NCBI RefSeq assembly: GCF_013131805.1
Contig: NZ_JABJRC010000007.1
Location: forward strand, 248,001-312,000
Length of the DNA: 64,000 nt
Direction of reading: 5' to 3'
From: Kribbella sandramycini
Lineage (GTDB): Bacteria; Actinomycetota; Actinomycetes; Propionibacteriales; Kribbellaceae
Positions 36,039 through 44,020 of the stretch are shown in pieces (position 1 is the first letter of the stretch; every line of letters starts with the position of its first letter). The position numbers were made by a program, and so were the translations under genes. The notes beneath the pieces were generated by a model. It saw only the letters and a list, made by a program, of their open reading frames with translations, ran no database searches and had not been told where the DNA came from.

Positions 36039-39000
36039 ATGTCAGACAGCAGACGAAAGGGGCTGGCCAGAACTCTGGTCGGCGCCTTGGCGACGGTGGC
36101 CGTCGTCGCGACCGGGCTCGGCGCCGGCGCCGCCCAGGCCGCACCGCCCACCAAGCCGACGGGAACCGATCCCGCCGCCAAGATCAAGCCGGACCTGATG
36201 GACAAGCTCTCGGCCAAGGACGCGAAGGCCGCCGAGACCGACTACTGGGTCTACTTCGGCGCGAAGGCGGATCTGACCGCCGCCAGCAAGATCGCCGACT
36301 GGAACAAGCGCGGCACCGCCGTCGCCGAAGCCCTGCAGAAGACCGCGACCGCGAGCCAGAAGAAGGTGAAGGCCGAGCTGGGCGCCGCAGGCGTGCAGTA
36401 CAAGGCGTTCTGGGCCACCAACGCGATCCGGGTCGAGAAGGGCTCGCTGGACCTGGCCAAGCAGCTGGCCGCCCACACCGAGGTCGCCGGGCTCTACAAC
36501 CCGATGCAGGTCGAGGTGCCGGAGACCACCGTCGGGACCAACCAGAACGAGATCAACGCGGTCGAGTGGGGCGTCGCCAACATCAAGGCGAACCAGGTCT
36601 GGACGCAGTTCGGCAACAAGGGCGCCGGGATCACGATCGCCAACATCGACACCGGTGTGCAGTTCGACCACCCGGCCCTGGTCAACCAGTACCGCGGCAA
36701 CCTGGGCAACGGGCAGTTCGACCACAACTACAACTGGTTCGACGCGGCCGGCACCTCGCCGGCCAAGCCCGCCGACACCAACGGGCACGGCACCCACACG
36801 ATGGGCACCATGGCCGGTGACGACGGCGCCGCCAACCAGATCGGCGTCGCGCCCGGGGTCAAGTGGATCGCGGCCAACGGCTGCTGCCCGAGCGACGCCG
36901 CGCTGATCACCTCCGGCCAGTGGATGCTGCAGCCGACCAACCTCGCCGGGCAGAACCCGGACGCGAGCAAGCGGCCGAACATCATCAACAACTCGTGGGG
37001 CACCCGCCTGCCGTCGAACGACCCGTTCATGGAGGACGTGACGCTGGCCTGGACGGCGTCCGGCATCTTCGGCGCGTTCTCCAACGGCAACAGCGGACCC
37101 AGCTGCGCGACGTCCGGCTCCCCCGGCAGCACGACCAGCAACTACTCGGTCGGCGCCTACGACATCAACAACGCGATCGCCAGCTTCTCGGCGCGCGGCG
37201 CGGGCCAGAACGGCACCATCAAGCCGAACATCGCGGCGCCCGGTGTCAACGTCCGGTCCAGCATCCCGGGGAACGGGTACTCCGCCTTCAACGGCACGTC
37301 GATGGCCTCGCCGCACCTCGCGGGCGCGGTCGCGCTGCTCTGGGCCGTCGCTCCGACGCTGAAGGGCAACGTGGCGAGCACCCGCGCGCTGCTGAACCAG
37401 ACCGCGATCGACGTCGACGCCACGACCTGTGGCGGCACCGTCCAGAACAACAACGTCTTCGGTGAGGGCCGTCTCGACGCGCTCGCGCTGCTGAACGCTG
37501 CTCCGACCGGCACCACCGGCACCCTGTCCGGCAAGGTCACCGCCGCCACCGGCGGCGCCCCGCTCGCGGGCGCCAGCGTCACGGTCAAGGCGACCGGCCA
37601 GGCCGACAAGGTTCTGACCACGAGCAGCACCGGCACGTTCAGCAGCGTGCTGGTGGCCGGCGACTACAGCCTCACGGTGGAGTCGTTCGGGTACACATCG
37701 CAGACCGCGACCGCGACGGTCGTCGCCGACCAGACGACGACGAAGAACTTCGCGCTGGTGAGCAAGCCGCTGGTCAGCGTCGGCGGCACGATCACCGACG
37801 GCTCCGGCCACGGCTGGCCGCTCTACGCGAAGGTGTCGGTCGAGGGCCCCGGCGGCACGTTCGACTACACCACGCCGACCAACGGCCGGTTCAGCTTCAA
37901 GGTTCCGGGCAGCTCGGCGTACACCCTCAAGATCGAGTCGCAGATCCCGGGCTACCAGACGACCACCGTGCCGATCACGGTCGGCACCGGCAACCTGACC
38001 AAGAACGTCGCCGTCCCGGTCCGGGACGACGCCTGCAAGGTCGCTCCGGGCTACCGGGAGGCCACCGAAGGCGCCACCCAGTCGTTCGACGGCACCACCG
38101 CGCCGGAAGGCTGGACCGTCGTCGACGGTAAGGGCAACGGCCAGGTCTGGAAGTTCGACGACCCAGGCGCGCGCGGCAACCTGACCGGCGGGACCGGCGG
38201 TTTCGCGATCATCGACAGCGACAAGTACGGCTCCGGCCAGGCGCAGGACACCTCACTGGTCAGCCCGGTGATCGACCTGAGCGGGATCGACGCGCCGAAG
38301 CTGCGGTTCAACCAGGACCTGCGCTACATCAGCGGCGAGAAGGCCGATGTCGACGTCACCGTCGACGGCGGCGTCACCTGGACCAACGTGCTCCGGCAGA
38401 CCGCCGGCTCGCGTGGCCCGGTCGTCAAGGACGTCGCGCTGCCGCAGGCGGCCAACAAGTCGGCCGTGCAGATCCGGTTCCGCTACTACGACTCGTCGTT
38501 CGACTGGTGGTGGCAGATCGACAACGTCCTGATCGGCAAGATCTTCTGCGAGCCGACCGGCGGCGGTCTGGTCGTCGGCAACGTCAAGGACGCCAACACC
38601 GGCGCCGCGGTGAACGGCGCGGTCGTCACCCGGGACGGCGGCACCGAGTCCGCGACCACGGTCGCGACGCCCGAGGACACCGGTCTCGGCGACGGCTTCT
38701 ACTGGCTGTACTCCGCGGCCGACGGCGACCAGGGCTTCACCGCCAAGGCCGGCAACTACGTCAGCTCGCAGGCGACCGTCGCCGTGGAGGCGGACTGGGT
38801 GACCAGCGCCGACTACACGCTGGACGCCGGTCAGCTGAGCGTCACGCCGGGCGACATCAACGCCACCCTGCCCCTGGGCAACGGCAAGACGTCGAAGAAC
38901 GTCGTCGTCACCAACACCGGCGGCGCGCCGGTCAAGGTGAAGTTCGGCGAGAAGGACAACGGCTTCGTCCTGCAGAACGCCGACGGCAGCACGACCACCA

Positions 39001-40454
39001 AGTCGCAGGTGCTGAACAGCAAGGGCGCCCCGCTGCAGCGGCTCGACGTCCCGACGTCGTTCGCGCAGGCGCCGGACAAGACCGACGGCGGCGCCGTTCC
39101 GGCCGCTGACGGACCGCAGGCCCCGCCGTGGACCGGAATCGCGAACTACCCGTCGGTCGTGATGGACAACCGCGTCGTCACCGTCGACGGAAAGCTCTAC
39201 TCGATCGCCGGCGGCAACGGCACGGCCTCGAGCGCGAACAGCTACGTGTACGACCCGGCGGCCAAGGCCTGGACCGCGATCGCCCCGCTGCCGGGCGCTC
39301 GCAACGCCATCACCCTGGGCGTCGTCGGCGGCAAGATCATCGCCAGCTCCGGCTGGGGCGCATCCGGTCCGGACGCGGCGACCTGGTCGTACGACCCGGC
39401 CGCCAACGCGTGGAGCGCCGTCGCGGCCAACCCGGCTCCGCGGGCTGCCGCCGGCCAGGCCGTCGCGAACGGCAAGCTGTACGCGATCGGCGGCTGCACC
39501 ACCGCCAACTGCACGCCGATGAGCAACACCGTCGTCGAGTACGACGCGGCCGCCAACACCTGGGCCACCAAGGCGCCGTACCCGAAGTCCGTGGCCTTCG
39601 CGTCCTGTGGCGCGATCGACGGCAAGGTCTACTGCGCCGGCGGTAACGACGGCGTCAACTCGCTGAAGAACGCCTACGTCTACGACCCGGGTGCGGACTC
39701 GTGGACCGCGATCGCCGACGCTCCGGCCGACCACTGGGCCGGTTCGTACGCGGTGGCCAACGGCAAGCTGAACGTCGTCGGCGGTGTCCAGGCGGGCGCC
39801 GTCACCAACGCCGGCTTCGCCTACGACCCGGCCGCCGGCACCTGGTCGGCGCTGCCGAACGCCAACCAGGCGCGGTACCGCGGTGGCGCGGCCTGTGGCT
39901 TCTACAAGGTCGGCGGTTCGTCGGGTGGCTTCACCGCCACTGCCGACAGCGAGAACCTGCCGGGCCTGGAGAGCTGCTCCGAGTCCGCGGCCGACGTGAG
40001 CTGGCTGGCGCTGGACAAGACCGAGGCCGAGCTGGCCCCGGGCGAGTCCACCACGGTCAAGGTCACGCTGAACGCGAACGTCGACCAGCCGGGCACCTAC
40101 ACCGGCGCGGTCACCATCGGCGAGGACACGCCGTACTCGGTGGCTCCGGTCGACATCAAGCTGAGCGTCACCCCGCCGAGCACCTGGGCCAAGCTCCAGG
40201 GCACGGTGACCGGCGTCAGCAAGACCGGCGCCAGCGCTCCGCTGGCCGGTGCGACCGTCCAGGTGGACTCGTGGGCGCAGTCCTACACGTTCAGCACGGA
40301 CGCCAGCGGTGAGTACGCGTACTGGTTGGACATCCGCAACAACCCGCTCACGCTGATCGCCGCCAAGGACGGCTACAAGCCGCAGACCCGTTCGACGGAG
40401 CTGCTGGCCGATGAGCCGGTCACCGAGGACTTCGCCCTGAAGTCGCTCAAGTAG
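36039..40454 (+). CDS. Secreted S8 subtilisin-like protease with accessory adhesion/kelch domains
   Basis: 1471 residues from ATG 36039. The N-terminal 35 residues are a signal peptide ('RRKGLARTLVGALATVAVVATGLGAGAAQA'). A ~135-residue propeptide follows. The S8 domain (~165-510) has Asp204 in 'IANIDTGVQFDHP', His250 in 'NGHGTHTMG', Asn in 'SNGNSGPSC' and Ser421 in 'GTSMASPHLAGA'. C-terminal to it: two carboxypeptidase-regulatory/CnaB-like Ig modules (~520-665), an immune-inhibitor-A/MAM-like lectin module (~690-845), another Cna-type module, a five-blade kelch segment (~1040-1310), an Ig-like module ('AELAPGESTTVKVTLN') and a final regulatory-like domain. An exported multidomain scavenging protease; no LPxTG or TM anchor seen. 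Followed by a strong terminator. Confidence 0.94.
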   Translation: MSDSRRKGLARTLVGALATVAVVATGLGAGAAQAAPPTKPTGTDPAAKIKPDLMDKLSAKDAKAAETDYWVYFGAKADLTAASKIADWNKRGTAVAEALQKTATASQKKVKAELGAAGVQYKAFWATNAIRVEKGSLDLAKQLAAHTEVAGLYNPMQVEVPETTVGTNQNEINAVEWGVANIKANQVWTQFGNKGAGITIANIDTGVQFDHPALVNQYRGNLGNGQFDHNYNWFDAAGTSPAKPADTNGHGTHTMGTMAGDDGAANQIGVAPGVKWIAANGCCPSDAALITSGQWMLQPTNLAGQNPDASKRPNIINNSWGTRLPSNDPFMEDVTLAWTASGIFGAFSNGNSGPSCATSGSPGSTTSNYSVGAYDINNAIASFSARGAGQNGTIKPNIAAPGVNVRSSIPGNGYSAFNGTSMASPHLAGAVALLWAVAPTLKGNVASTRALLNQTAIDVDATTCGGTVQNNNVFGEGRLDALALLNAAPTGTTGTLSGKVTAATGGAPLAGASVTVKATGQADKVLTTSSTGTFSSVLVAGDYSLTVESFGYTSQTATATVVADQTTTKNFALVSKPLVSVGGTITDGSGHGWPLYAKVSVEGPGGTFDYTTPTNGRFSFKVPGSSAYTLKIESQIPGYQTTTVPITVGTGNLTKNVAVPVRDDACKVAPGYREATEGATQSFDGTTAPEGWTVVDGKGNGQVWKFDDPGARGNLTGGTGGFAIIDSDKYGSGQAQDTSLVSPVIDLSGIDAPKLRFNQDLRYISGEKADVDVTVDGGVTWTNVLRQTAGSRGPVVKDVALPQAANKSAVQIRFRYYDSSFDWWWQIDNVLIGKIFCEPTGGGLVVGNVKDANTGAAVNGAVVTRDGGTESATTVATPEDTGLGDGFYWLYSAADGDQGFTAKAGNYVSSQATVAVEADWVTSADYTLDAGQLSVTPGDINATLPLGNGKTSKNVVVTNTGGAPVKVKFGEKDNGFVLQNADGSTTTKSQVLNSKGAPLQRLDVPTSFAQAPDKTDGGAVPAADGPQAPPWTGIANYPSVVMDNRVVTVDGKLYSIAGGNGTASSANSYVYDPAAKAWTAIAPLPGARNAITLGVVGGKIIASSGWGASGPDAATWSYDPAANAWSAVAANPAPRAAAGQAVANGKLYAIGGCTTANCTPMSNTVVEYDAAANTWATKAPYPKSVAFASCGAIDGKVYCAGGNDGVNSLKNAYVYDPGADSWTAIADAPADHWAGSYAVANGKLNVVGGVQAGAVTNAGFAYDPAAGTWSALPNANQARYRGGAACGFYKVGGSSGGFTATADSENLPGLESCSESAADVSWLALDKTEAELAPGESTTVKVTLNANVDQPGTYTGAVTIGEDTPYSVAPVDIKLSVTPPSTWAKLQGTVTGVSKTGASAPLAGATVQVDSWAQSYTFSTDASGEYAYWLDIRNNPLTLIAAKDGYKPQTRSTELLADEPVTEDFALKSLK

Positions 40455-40470
40455 TCAGCTGTAACAACAG

Positions 40471-40509
40471 CCAGGCCCCGGACCTTCATTGGTCCGGGGC
40501 CTGGCCCTT
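40471..40509. terminator. Bidirectional terminator, subtilase / regulator B
   Basis: A 14-bp perfect stem (40471-40484 with 40491-40504), 6-nt loop and CCCTTTT on the plus side, lying between two convergent stops 58 bp apart. Confidence 0.9.
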
Positions 40510-40512
40510 TTG

Positions 40513-41028
40513 CTAGGTGGTCGGCAGCAGGTGGAAGCCGACGCCGCGGACGGCGTGGATCGTCACCGTGGCGCCGAGTTCGGCCAGCTTCTGCCGGAGG
40601 CGCTTCACGACCGAGTGGATATGTGAGCCGTGGCCCAGGTGCTCGTTGCCCCAGACGGCGTGGTGCAGGCGCTGGTACGTCCACACCCGGCCGGGCTCTT
40701 CGACCAGACAGTGCAGGAAGTCGTGTTCGAGCCGGGTCAGCGGCACCTCACGATCGCGCCAGCGGACCGTACGGCGTTCGACGTCGAGGAACAGCTCCTC
40801 GTCCGTCGGCGCCGGCTGGTCCAGCTGCGGTACTACGCTCGGCGCGACCACGACCGGAGCGGCCGTCGCCGACAGCGACTCGGTCAGCTCCAGGAAGACC
40901 CGGGCCTGTTCGGCGCTGGACACCAGCAGCAGTGCGTCGGCGTCACCGAGCAGCCGGGCCAGCTGGACCCGTTCGGCCGTCGACGTGGCCACGCCGATGA
41001 TCAGCGACGATTCGGACGTCCCCTCCAT
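40513..41028 (-). CDS. Winged-helix transcriptional regulator (OmpR/PhoB C-domain), paralogue B
   Basis: 171 residues from ATG 41028 with GGGGAGGA upstream; the frame continues 17 codons further without need. Same plan as the protein at 35145-35693: N-terminal half-domain ('SLIIGVATSTAERVQLARLL', 'ALLLVSSAEQARVFLELT') without a phospho-acceptor, linker, then a winged helix ('LTRLEHDFLHCLVEEPGRVWTYQRLHHAVWG', 'IHSVVKRLRQKLAELGATVTIHAVRGVGFHL'). The two paralogues face outward and inward around the subtilase gene. Upstream are two palindromes (41083-41096, 41153-41174). Divergent from the arf-like operon. Confidence 0.9.
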   Translation of the reverse strand: MEGTSESSLIIGVATSTAERVQLARLLGDADALLLVSSAEQARVFLELTESLSATAAPVVVAPSVVPQLDQPAPTDEELFLDVERRTVRWRDREVPLTRLEHDFLHCLVEEPGRVWTYQRLHHAVWGNEHLGHGSHIHSVVKRLRQKLAELGATVTIHAVRGVGFHLLPTT

Positions 41029-41082
41029 GAGCAGTTTCCTCCCCTGTGTGCCCACCGGGCGGTCGAACGGTGTGGGCAAACG

Positions 41083-41096
41083 CCGTACAAGTACGG
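41083..41096. promoter_or_regulatory. Palindrome upstream of regulator B
   Basis: CCGTAC-AA-GTACGG, perfect 6-bp arms, 55 bp before the start of regulator B. Flanking AAAC / TTT extends the symmetry imperfectly. Candidate autoregulatory operator. Confidence 0.4.
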
Positions 41097-41152
41097 TTTA
41101 AGCCACGAACTAAGTCAAGGGATTCCCTGCACGCGGGCCTGGCACAAATGCG

Positions 41153-41174
41153 AACTGTCAACGTCGGGACAGTT
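41153..41174. promoter_or_regulatory. 22-bp dyad in the regulator B / arfA divergent region
   Basis: AACTGTC-AACGTCGG-GACAGTT, 7-bp perfect arms, roughly midway between the two divergent genes. Candidate operator for one or both transcripts. Confidence 0.45.
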
Positions 41175-41311
41175 TGACCGGATCCGGTCAGAGCGACACG
41201 CGGCCTTGATTTGCGATCCCGCGTGCGCTGCGTGTGCACGGCGGAGTAGTCTCCTCGCGCACGGTCACTTCGGCCCGCACCCGTCGGAGGACCGCTTCTG
41301 ACGGAGGAACA

Positions 41312-42394
41312 GTGCCCGGACTCGTTCGGCGGCCACTCGTCATCTGGCTGCTCGCGGCTCTTGCCGTACCTGTGCTGCTGGTCGCCGTGCTGGTGCCGGC
41401 CACCGCGGGGTCAACCGAGGATCAGCTGCGCGCGCAGACCGAGGCGGCGCTCAGAGCGAGCGGTGTCAACGCCACTGTCACGATGGACGGGCGGGACGCG
41501 TCGGTCTTCGTGTCCACCGACGTCGACGAGGCGCATCTGCGCGAGATCGTCGCCGGGGTGGACGGCGTCCGCGTCGTCTCGATCGAGCGCGGTCTGACCG
41601 GTCAGGGCACCGGCCGGACGCCGAGCCCGCAGCCGGAGACGGCGGGCGGTTTCGAGATCGGCCGGACGGCGACCGCCATCCGCGTGCAGGCCGTGGTGCG
41701 CAGCGAGCTGGCCAAGGAGTCGTTGCGGGCCGAGGTCGAGCGGCTGCTCGGGCCGGACCGGGAGTACGACGAGCGCGTCACGGTCGATGCGGCCAAGGGG
41801 CTCGAGGAGCCGGGCACGCTGACCGCACTGCTGGCCGCGATGGCGATCGGCACGGGTGACGCGTCGGTTCGGTACGACGGGGGCACGGTCACCCTGAGCG
41901 GCGAGGTGCCGGACCAGGCGACCAAGGCGATGGCGGCGCGGGCCGCGGCCAAGGCCGTGCCGGGGGCCGTGATCGCGGACGAGCTGATCGTGCCGGCGGC
42001 GAAGCCGACGCAGAGCGAGCCGTGCCGGACGTTCAAGAGCCGCCTGGCCGAGTTCGGCCGGCAGCACCGGATCAACTTCCTGTCCGGGACGTCGATCGTC
42101 AACGACGCCTCGAAGCAGGCCGTCGTCCGCGCCGCCGAACTGCTCAAGACCTGCCCGACGGCACGCGTCGAGGTCGCCGGGCACACCGACGACCTCGGCT
42201 CCCCCGCCAGCAGCCTCCCGCTGTCCGAACAGCGCGCCGCCGCTCTCAAGAACCAGCTCGTGCGCCTCGGCGTCCCCGCCGACCGCCTGGTCGCCGCCGG
42301 CTACGGCCAGGCGTTCCCGATCGCCTCCAACTCCACCGCCGCCGGCCGGATCGCCAACCGGCGCGCCGAGATCAGACCCCTGCAGGAGAACTGA
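41312..42394 (+). CDS. arfA: ArfA/OmpATb-like envelope protein: TM anchor, BON domain, OmpA peptidoglycan-binding domain
   Basis: 360 residues from GTG 41312 with GGAGGA at 41303-41308. One N-terminal membrane helix ('PLVIWLLAALAVPVLLVAVLV', ~8-28). The middle ~200 residues contain two BON-like repeats ('ALRASGVNATVTMDGRDASVFV', 'DASVRYDGGTVTLSGEVPDQATK'). The C-terminal ~110 residues are an OmpA/MotB domain with 'INFLSGTSIVND', 'VEVAGHTDDLG' and 'LSEQRAAALKNQL' (diaminopimelate-binding Asp and Arg). This is the architecture of M. tuberculosis ArfA (Rv0899). Two short membrane-protein genes follow in overlap, as arfB and arfC do there. Probably tethers the membrane to peptidoglycan; a pore or ammonia-release role is debated in mycobacteria. 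Confidence 0.87.
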   Translation: MPGLVRRPLVIWLLAALAVPVLLVAVLVPATAGSTEDQLRAQTEAALRASGVNATVTMDGRDASVFVSTDVDEAHLREIVAGVDGVRVVSIERGLTGQGTGRTPSPQPETAGGFEIGRTATAIRVQAVVRSELAKESLRAEVERLLGPDREYDERVTVDAAKGLEEPGTLTALLAAMAIGTGDASVRYDGGTVTLSGEVPDQATKAMAARAAAKAVPGAVIADELIVPAAKPTQSEPCRTFKSRLAEFGRQHRINFLSGTSIVNDASKQAVVRAAELLKTCPTARVEVAGHTDDLGSPASSLPLSEQRAAALKNQLVRLGVPADRLVAAGYGQAFPIASNSTAAGRIANRRAEIRPLQEN

Positions 42395-42501
42395 TGACCT
42401 GGCTGATCGCCCAGAACTGGCTCCTCCTCCTGGCCGCCTTCCTCCTCGGAAGCGCCCTCACCTACCTCCTCCACCGCGCCACCCGGAAGGCCCACACATG
42501 A
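42394..42501 (+). CDS. arfB: ArfB-like 35-residue single-pass membrane protein
   Basis: The ATG shares a base with the arfA stop (TGATG) and the stop overlaps the next ATG (ATGA), so it is coupled on both sides. The 35-residue product is almost entirely one membrane helix ('WLIAQNWLLLLAAFLLGSAL') followed by a short basic tail ('HRATRKAHT'). Its helix resembles the N-terminus of the next protein (shared WLL..NW...AAFLLG pattern), so the two may be duplicates or interact. Position and size match the channel-accessory protein ArfB. Easily missed by gene callers because of its length. Confidence 0.78.
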   Translation: MTWLIAQNWLLLLAAFLLGSALTYLLHRATRKAHT

Positions 42502-43457
42502 GCTGGCTCCTCCGCCACAACTGGCCCTGGACCCTCGCCGCCTTCCTCCTGGGCGCCCTGATCACCTGGTACCTCCTCCCCCGCCAACCCCGACCCTCCA
42601 CCCCCACCCCAGTCGAAGAAGAACTGAAAGAGCCAGCCCTAGTAGGCGCAGCAGCCACCCCCGCAACCCGCGAAACCACCCGGCCCCAAGCCGAACCGCC
42701 GGCCCCGGCGCCCACCCAAGCCGAGCAACCGGTTCAGGCTCCGGCACCCTCTCGTCTTTCAGCGGCGCCCGACGAACCCGAGCCGGACAAAGCCGTCGCG
42801 CCGCCCGCAACCGAACCCGCGGCACGCGAAGCCACCCCGCCCCAAGCCGAGCAGCCAGTTCGAGCCGAGCAACCGGTTCGAACCGACGAACCCGTTCGAA
42901 CCGACGAACCCGTCCGAGCCGAGGAACCCGTTCGAGCCGAGGAACCCGTTCGAGCCGAGGAACCCGTTCGAGCCGAGGAACCCGTTCGAGCCGAGGAACC
43001 GGTTCAGGCACCGGCCCCCTCCAGTCCTTCAGCGGCGCCTGACAAACCTGAGCCGGACAAAGCCGTCGCGCCGCCCGCAGCCGAACGCGAGGAAGCGGCG
43101 TCCACAACAGCTCGCGAGGAGGCGGCGTCCGCGGCAGCTCCCGCACAGACGGCTTCCGCGGCGGCTCCGGCGCGGTTCTCGCGGGTGATGGACTCGGAGC
43201 CGACGCTGTTCGACCAGGACGACGTGCCGCCGGGCAGGTACGGCGCGGGGTCGGCGGAGGCGGTGGCGCACCAGGGGCCGCCGGACGGCTTCACGATCAA
43301 GGGCAACGCCCAGTCGATGCTGTTCCACACGCCCGACTCGCCGTACTACGGGCGTACCAAGGCGGAGGTGTGGTTCCGCACCGAGGCCGACGCCGAGCGC
43401 GCCGGCTTCACGAAGTACGTCCGGAAGCCGCGAAAGTCTGCCGGCCCGCCGGACTGA
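42498..43457 (+). CDS. arfC: ArfC-like protein: TM helix, Pro/Glu repeat linker, C-terminal 'sunset' domain
   Basis: 319 residues. N-terminal helix 'WLLRHNWPWTLAAFLLGALI' (~3-22). A ~210-residue disordered linker contains about nine tandem hexapeptides of the type E/Q-P-V-R-A/T-E/D (DNA repeat 42851-43007) and longer degenerate PAPSxxSAAPD segments. The C-terminal ~70 residues are the conserved module 'DGFTIKGNAQSMLFHTPDSPYYGRTKAEVWF' (nt ~43270-43380), which I recognise as the sunset domain of ArfC 'sunset domain variant' proteins; it also occurs appended to other actinobacterial proteins. The acidic, extensible linker looks like a spacer across the wall. Confidence 0.82.
   Translation: MSWLLRHNWPWTLAAFLLGALITWYLLPRQPRPSTPTPVEEELKEPALVGAAATPATRETTRPQAEPPAPAPTQAEQPVQAPAPSRLSAAPDEPEPDKAVAPPATEPAAREATPPQAEQPVRAEQPVRTDEPVRTDEPVRAEEPVRAEEPVRAEEPVRAEEPVRAEEPVQAPAPSSPSAAPDKPEPDKAVAPPAAEREEAASTTAREEAASAAAPAQTASAAAPARFSRVMDSEPTLFDQDDVPPGRYGAGSAEAVAHQGPPDGFTIKGNAQSMLFHTPDSPYYGRTKAEVWFRTEADAERAGFTKYVRKPRKSAGPPD
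42851..43007 (+). repeat. 18-bp in-frame tandem repeat inside arfC
   Basis: Unit close to GAACCCGTTCGAGCCGAG, about nine copies, several identical in a row. Encodes the E-P-V-R-A-E hexapeptide. Copy number is probably variable between strains. Confidence 0.85.
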
Positions 43458-43477
43458 TCCCGTTGCGTCGTACGATC

Positions 43478-43780
43478 GTGACCCGGAGTGATCGCATCCT
43501 GGAGGACGACCGCAAGCTGCGCGAGGCCGGCTGCGAGCCGACCCGCCAGAACGGCAGCCACATCACCTACAAGAACAGCAGCGGCCGCACGGTCATCGTC
43601 CCGAAGAAGGAAGAGATCAAGACCGGGACGTGGAGCAACATCTTGCGCCAGGCGGGGCTCAAGGAGGAGAAGGCCGGCCGGCGGGAAGGGCAACGACGCC
43701 GCGCAGGGCGAGCGGCAGAGCACCCAGCGGCACGGCACGAGCAACAAACGCGGCTCCGGCTTCGGGCGCTGAACAACTGA
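43478..43780 (+). CDS. HicA-like small protein, probably with a 3' frameshift
   Basis: As read, 100 residues from GTG 43478 (an upstream TTG 43463 is possible; no clear ribosome site). 'LREAGCEPTRQNGSHITYKNSSGRTVIVPKK' (nt ~43510-43610) followed by 'GTWSNILRQAGL' is the dsRBD-like fold of HicA mRNA interferases, with the conserved GSHxxY His. After about nt 43675 the G/C third-position pattern jumps to the +1 frame, which reads 'GKGNDAAQGERQSTQRHGTSNKRG...' to a TGA at 43770-43772. So an extra base near 43675-43690 (real or a sequencing error) is likely. No HicB antitoxin is adjacent. It could be an orphan HicA-fold protein rather than a toxin. Confidence 0.62.
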   Translation: MTRSDRILEDDRKLREAGCEPTRQNGSHITYKNSSGRTVIVPKKEEIKTGTWSNILRQAGLKEEKAGRREGQRRRAGRAAEHPAARHEQQTRLRLRALNN

Positions 43781-43813
43781 GACCAGTGGGCTAGAGGTCT
43801 TATTGGGTGGGAC

Positions 43814-43852
43814 GACGGCCGGTCCATTTGCTTGTACTGGCAAACGGCCGTC
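43814..43852. promoter_or_regulatory. Nested palindrome upstream of treS
   Basis: Outer arms GACGGCCG (43814-43821) and CGGCCGTC (43845-43852) enclose an 18-bp dyad TTTGC-TT-GTAC-TG-GCAAA (43827-43844). It lies ~170 bp before treS and shares TTTGC/GCAA half-sites with the glgP-glgE spacer. Candidate sugar-regulator operator; as RNA it could also fold as a bulged hairpin ending the HicA-like transcript. Confidence 0.45.
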
Positions 43853-44020
43853 AGACTAAGCCCGACGTTCACGCGGACCCGTCCGACGCGCGGCGTTCCC
43901 CAATCACCGGGTTCGACCGGGTTCACGTACTGCCTCTTTTGACGAGCCCGGTAATGGGTACGGGAGGTCAGTGCGCGCCCTGGGCCGGCCCACCCCACAA
44001 CCTTCCCGATGGAGGTGAGC

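Noticed and set aside
36042..39734. 589- and 493-codon minus frames under the subtilase gene
   Set aside because: Antisense shadows; Val/Asp/Arg/Gly composition, no start signals, subtilase motifs on the plus strand are decisive.
42851..43007. CRISPR-like 18-bp repeats
   Set aside because: In-frame coding repeats without spacers inside arfC.
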